From Flavobacteriales bacterium CG_4_9_14_3_um_filter_32_8 (GTDB lineage Bacteria > Bacteroidota > Bacteroidia > Flavobacteriales_E > Vicingaceae): a stretch of 8,516 nucleotides of DNA. The DNA lies in NCBI GenBank assembly GCA_002790175.1, contig PFUQ01000243.1:1-8516 (forward strand). The letters run 5' to 3'. Positions 7,713 through 8,516 of the stretch are shown here, one piece after another. The notes under the pieces were generated by a model. The model made no database searches. It had not been told where the DNA came from and was given only the letters and a program-made list of their open reading frames with translations. Position 1 is the stretch's first letter. Each line of letters starts with the position of its first letter. The translations under genes and the position numbers were made by a program.

Positions 7713-7745
7713 TACCTCGAGTTTAGCGTAGCGTAACTCGTGGTA
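7713..7745 (+). repeat. REP-like hairpin A upstream of the RAYT gene
   Basis: The core is 7718-7740: CGAGTT pairs with AACTCG, enclosing an internal bulge (TA/GT), two further pairs (GC/GC) and a GTA loop. Outside it, TACC (7713-7716) pairs with GGTA (7742-7745) across a T-T mismatch. Imperfect hairpins of this form next to a Y1-type transposase are the hallmark of REP elements served by RAYTs. The core is identical, in reverse complement, to 8425-8447, and it is diverged but collinear with 8346-8368. It overlaps the expected -33 position of the RAYT gene. Confidence 0.8.
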
Positions 7746-7769
7746 ATTTAATCAAAAAGTTTAATTTTG
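7741..7769 (+). promoter_or_regulatory. Candidate promoter of the RAYT gene
   Basis: TAATTTTG (7762-7769) is an exact TAnnTTTG box ending 4 nt before the ATG. The -33 position at an 18-nt spacer is TGG (7741-7743), a partial match to TTG, and it lies in the outer 3' arm of hairpin A. In the second copy of this region (8369-8397) the box reads TAATATTA, with the key T and G lost. Confidence 0.45.
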
Positions 7770-7773
7770 TTGT

Positions 7774-8319
7774 ATGAGCAGAAATTATAAATTTCATAAC
7801 AAAGAAGGATTGTATTTTGTAAGTTTTGCAGTAGTGTATTGGATAGATGTGTTTGTACGAGAATTATATTGTGAAAAAATTATAGAAAGTTTAACCTATT
7901 GCCAAAAAGAAAAGGGTATGGAAATAGCCGCTTGGTGTATTATGCCGAGCCACATCCATTTAGTTTTTAAGGCAAAAAATAATAACCCATCAGATTTGAT
8001 TCGAGATTTTAAAAGACATACTTCCAAAGAAGTTCAGAAAGCAATAATAGAAAATATACAGGAAAGCAGAAAAGAATGGATGTTGTGGATGATGGAACGA
8101 GCAGCAAAGAAAAACAGTAATGTTAAGAATCGACAATTTTGGCAGCAACACAATAAACCAATTGAGTTATGGAGTAATGAAGTAATTGAACAAAAAATTG
8201 ACTACATACATAACAACCCAGTAATAGCAGGATTTGTTACAGCGATTTGTGATTGGAAATATAGCAGTGCAAAGTCATTTTCAGGAGAAAAAGGAATGTT
8301 GGACTTAGTTGAATTGTAA
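7774..8319 (+). CDS. REP-associated tyrosine transposase (RAYT), HUH Y1 family
   Basis: A 181-aa single-domain Y1 transposase of the IS200/IS605-related TnpA_REP class. These are single-strand DNA nucleases that cut and rejoin near REP hairpins. The HUH metal-binding motif is His60-Ile-His62 in MPSHIHLVF. The catalytic tyrosine is predicted as Tyr144 in DYIHNNPVIAGFV, a RAYT signature. Other typical segments are YFVSFAVVYWIDVF (14-27) near the N-terminus, LIRDFKRHTSKEV (75-87) and FWQQHNKPIELWS (122-134). All catalytic residues are present and the frame is intact, so it may be active. It differs from a normal insertion sequence in lacking an accessory gene. It is flanked by a REP-like hairpin upstream and by related elements downstream. 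The ATG at 7774 is preceded by TAATTTTG four bases earlier. RAYTs are usually single-copy and vertically kept, so this may be a domesticated gene and not a recent insertion. Confidence 0.93.
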   Translation: MSRNYKFHNKEGLYFVSFAVVYWIDVFVRELYCEKIIESLTYCQKEKGMEIAAWCIMPSHIHLVFKAKNNNPSDLIRDFKRHTSKEVQKAIIENIQESRKEWMLWMMERAAKKNSNVKNRQFWQQHNKPIELWSNEVIEQKIDYIHNNPVIAGFVTAICDWKYSSAKSFSGEKGMLDLVEL

Positions 8320-8321
8320 AC

Positions 8322-8339
8322 GGAACGAGTTACCTCTCG
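8322..8339 (-). repeat. Partial REP-like end C just after the RAYT stop
   Basis: GGAACGAGTTAC (8322-8333) begins 2 nt after the transposase stop codon and is identical to the first 12 nt of element D (8421-8432), after which the two diverge. A short CGAG/CTCG stem (8326-8329 with 8336-8339) remains. It may be the decayed right end of the transposase unit. Alternatively it is the outer flank of hairpin B, since TCGCT at 8337-8341 also matches the sequence before hairpin A (7709-7713). Confidence 0.5.
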
Positions 8340-8420
8340 CTGCCGCAAGTTTAACGAAGTGTAACATGTGGTAAGCTAATCAAAAAGTTTAATATTATAT
8401 TATGAGTAGGGATTATAAAT
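8340..8420 (+). repeat. Second copy (B) of the RAYT left end: hairpin, spacer and first codons
   Basis: This 81-nt stretch aligns without gaps to 7712-7792, always 628 nt apart; by hand count 64 of 81 positions agree. It contains a hairpin (core 8346-8368), the invariant spacer TAATCAAAAAGTTTAAT and the start ATGAG. Between the cores, two stem pairs change together (G-C to A-T at core positions 2/22 and 9/15), one pair (3/21) is broken and one loop base differs. Confidence 0.85.
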
Positions 8421-8467
8421 GGAACGAGTTACGCTACGCTAAACTCGCGCCAGCATGGGAATTTTAG
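8402..8467 (+). pseudogene. Truncated second RAYT gene: start plus about six codons, fused to an inverted REP
   Basis: The frame opens MSRDYK, against MSRNYK for the intact transposase at 7774. Similarity to the RAYT stops at 8420, where the sequence passes straight into element D. The remaining codons (to the TAG at 8465-8467) translate the inverted hairpin and have no transposase character. Everything from about codon 7 onward, including the HUH motif and the tyrosine, is missing. A functional 21-residue product is unlikely. The feature is best read as the internally deleted scar of a second transposase unit. Confidence 0.75.
8421..8447 (-). repeat. Inverted REP-like hairpin D (right end of the deleted unit)
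   Basis: The core 8425-8447 is the exact reverse complement, 23 of 23 bases, of hairpin core A (7718-7740). It is preceded by GGAA, as in end C. Outside the core the flanks of A (TACC/GGTA) and D (GGAA before, CGCC after) do not match, so the shared part ends sharply. It closes the B-D unit in inverted orientation, the head-to-head layout of paired REPs (BIME-like). Confidence 0.8.
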
Positions 8468-8516
8468 ATGTAATAAATATGGGTTGGAACCCCGAACAAA
8501 TCATATAGCCTTTAAA
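8448..8516. other. Right-edge sequence with no supported gene
   Basis: The last 69 bases hold no ORF longer than 17 codons, no RNA gene and no clear hairpin. The stretch may be the flank of the REP unit or the start of the next intergenic region. Confidence 0.4.

Noticed and set aside
7713..8447. CRISPR array or tRNA-associated integration site
   Set aside because: The repeats are inverted, few, irregularly spaced and tied to the transposase ends; there are no regular spacers and no tRNA-like cloverleaf.
8455..8508. 17-codon ORF (MGILDVINMGWNPEQII) at the right edge
   Set aside because: Too short, no recognised family and a stop upstream in frame; it could be a gene remnant but nothing supports that.

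Overview
The window looks like chromosomal DNA of an AT-rich member of the Bacteroidota, probably Flavobacteriales or a near relative. Three things point there. One secreted protein ends in a type IX secretion (T9SS) type A sorting domain. Promoter-like boxes follow the Bacteroidota TAnnTTTG pattern instead of the sigma70 one. No start codon shows a convincing Shine-Dalgarno sequence. The exact genus cannot be read from the window.

Layout. Positions 1-1154 (minus strand) hold the N-terminal 384 residues of a secreted multidomain protein with a lamin-tail-like domain and a fibronectin III-like domain; it runs off the left edge. A 222-bp divergent spacer with small palindromes and a good promoter leads into guaA (GMP synthetase, 1377-2906). 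After a 63-bp gap filled by a heptad-patterned inverted repeat comes a periplasmic protein with three LysM domains and a periplasmic-binding-protein fold (2970-4820), probably co-transcribed with guaA. Next is a 790-aa secreted choice-of-anchor B protein with a T9SS sorting domain (4932-7304). It meets a small MerR-type regulator (7301-7621, minus strand) tail to tail, sharing a CTAG at the stops. The apparent terminator of the secreted-protein gene sits inside the regulator's coding sequence.

The right end (7713-8447) is the most unusual part. An intact REP-associated tyrosine transposase (RAYT, HUH/Y1 family, 7774-8319) is preceded by a REP-like hairpin. It is followed by a diverged second copy of that hairpin together with the transposase start region. 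The second copy is cut after about six codons and joined directly to an inverted hairpin whose 23-nt core is identical, in reverse complement, to the first. This looks like a parent transposase unit beside an internally deleted, MITE-like derivative. Substitutions between the two left-end hairpins include two apparent compensatory base-pair changes.

Functionally the genes are a mixture: purine biosynthesis (guaA), cell envelope (LysM protein), secreted or surface proteins (two), one regulator and a domesticated-type transposase. Nothing shows that they form a single pathway. A recurring feature is a TAnnTTTG-like box ending only 4-8 nt before the start codon (guaA, merR-like gene, RAYT, and an imperfect one at the T9SS-protein gene), which suggests leaderless or nearly leaderless transcripts.
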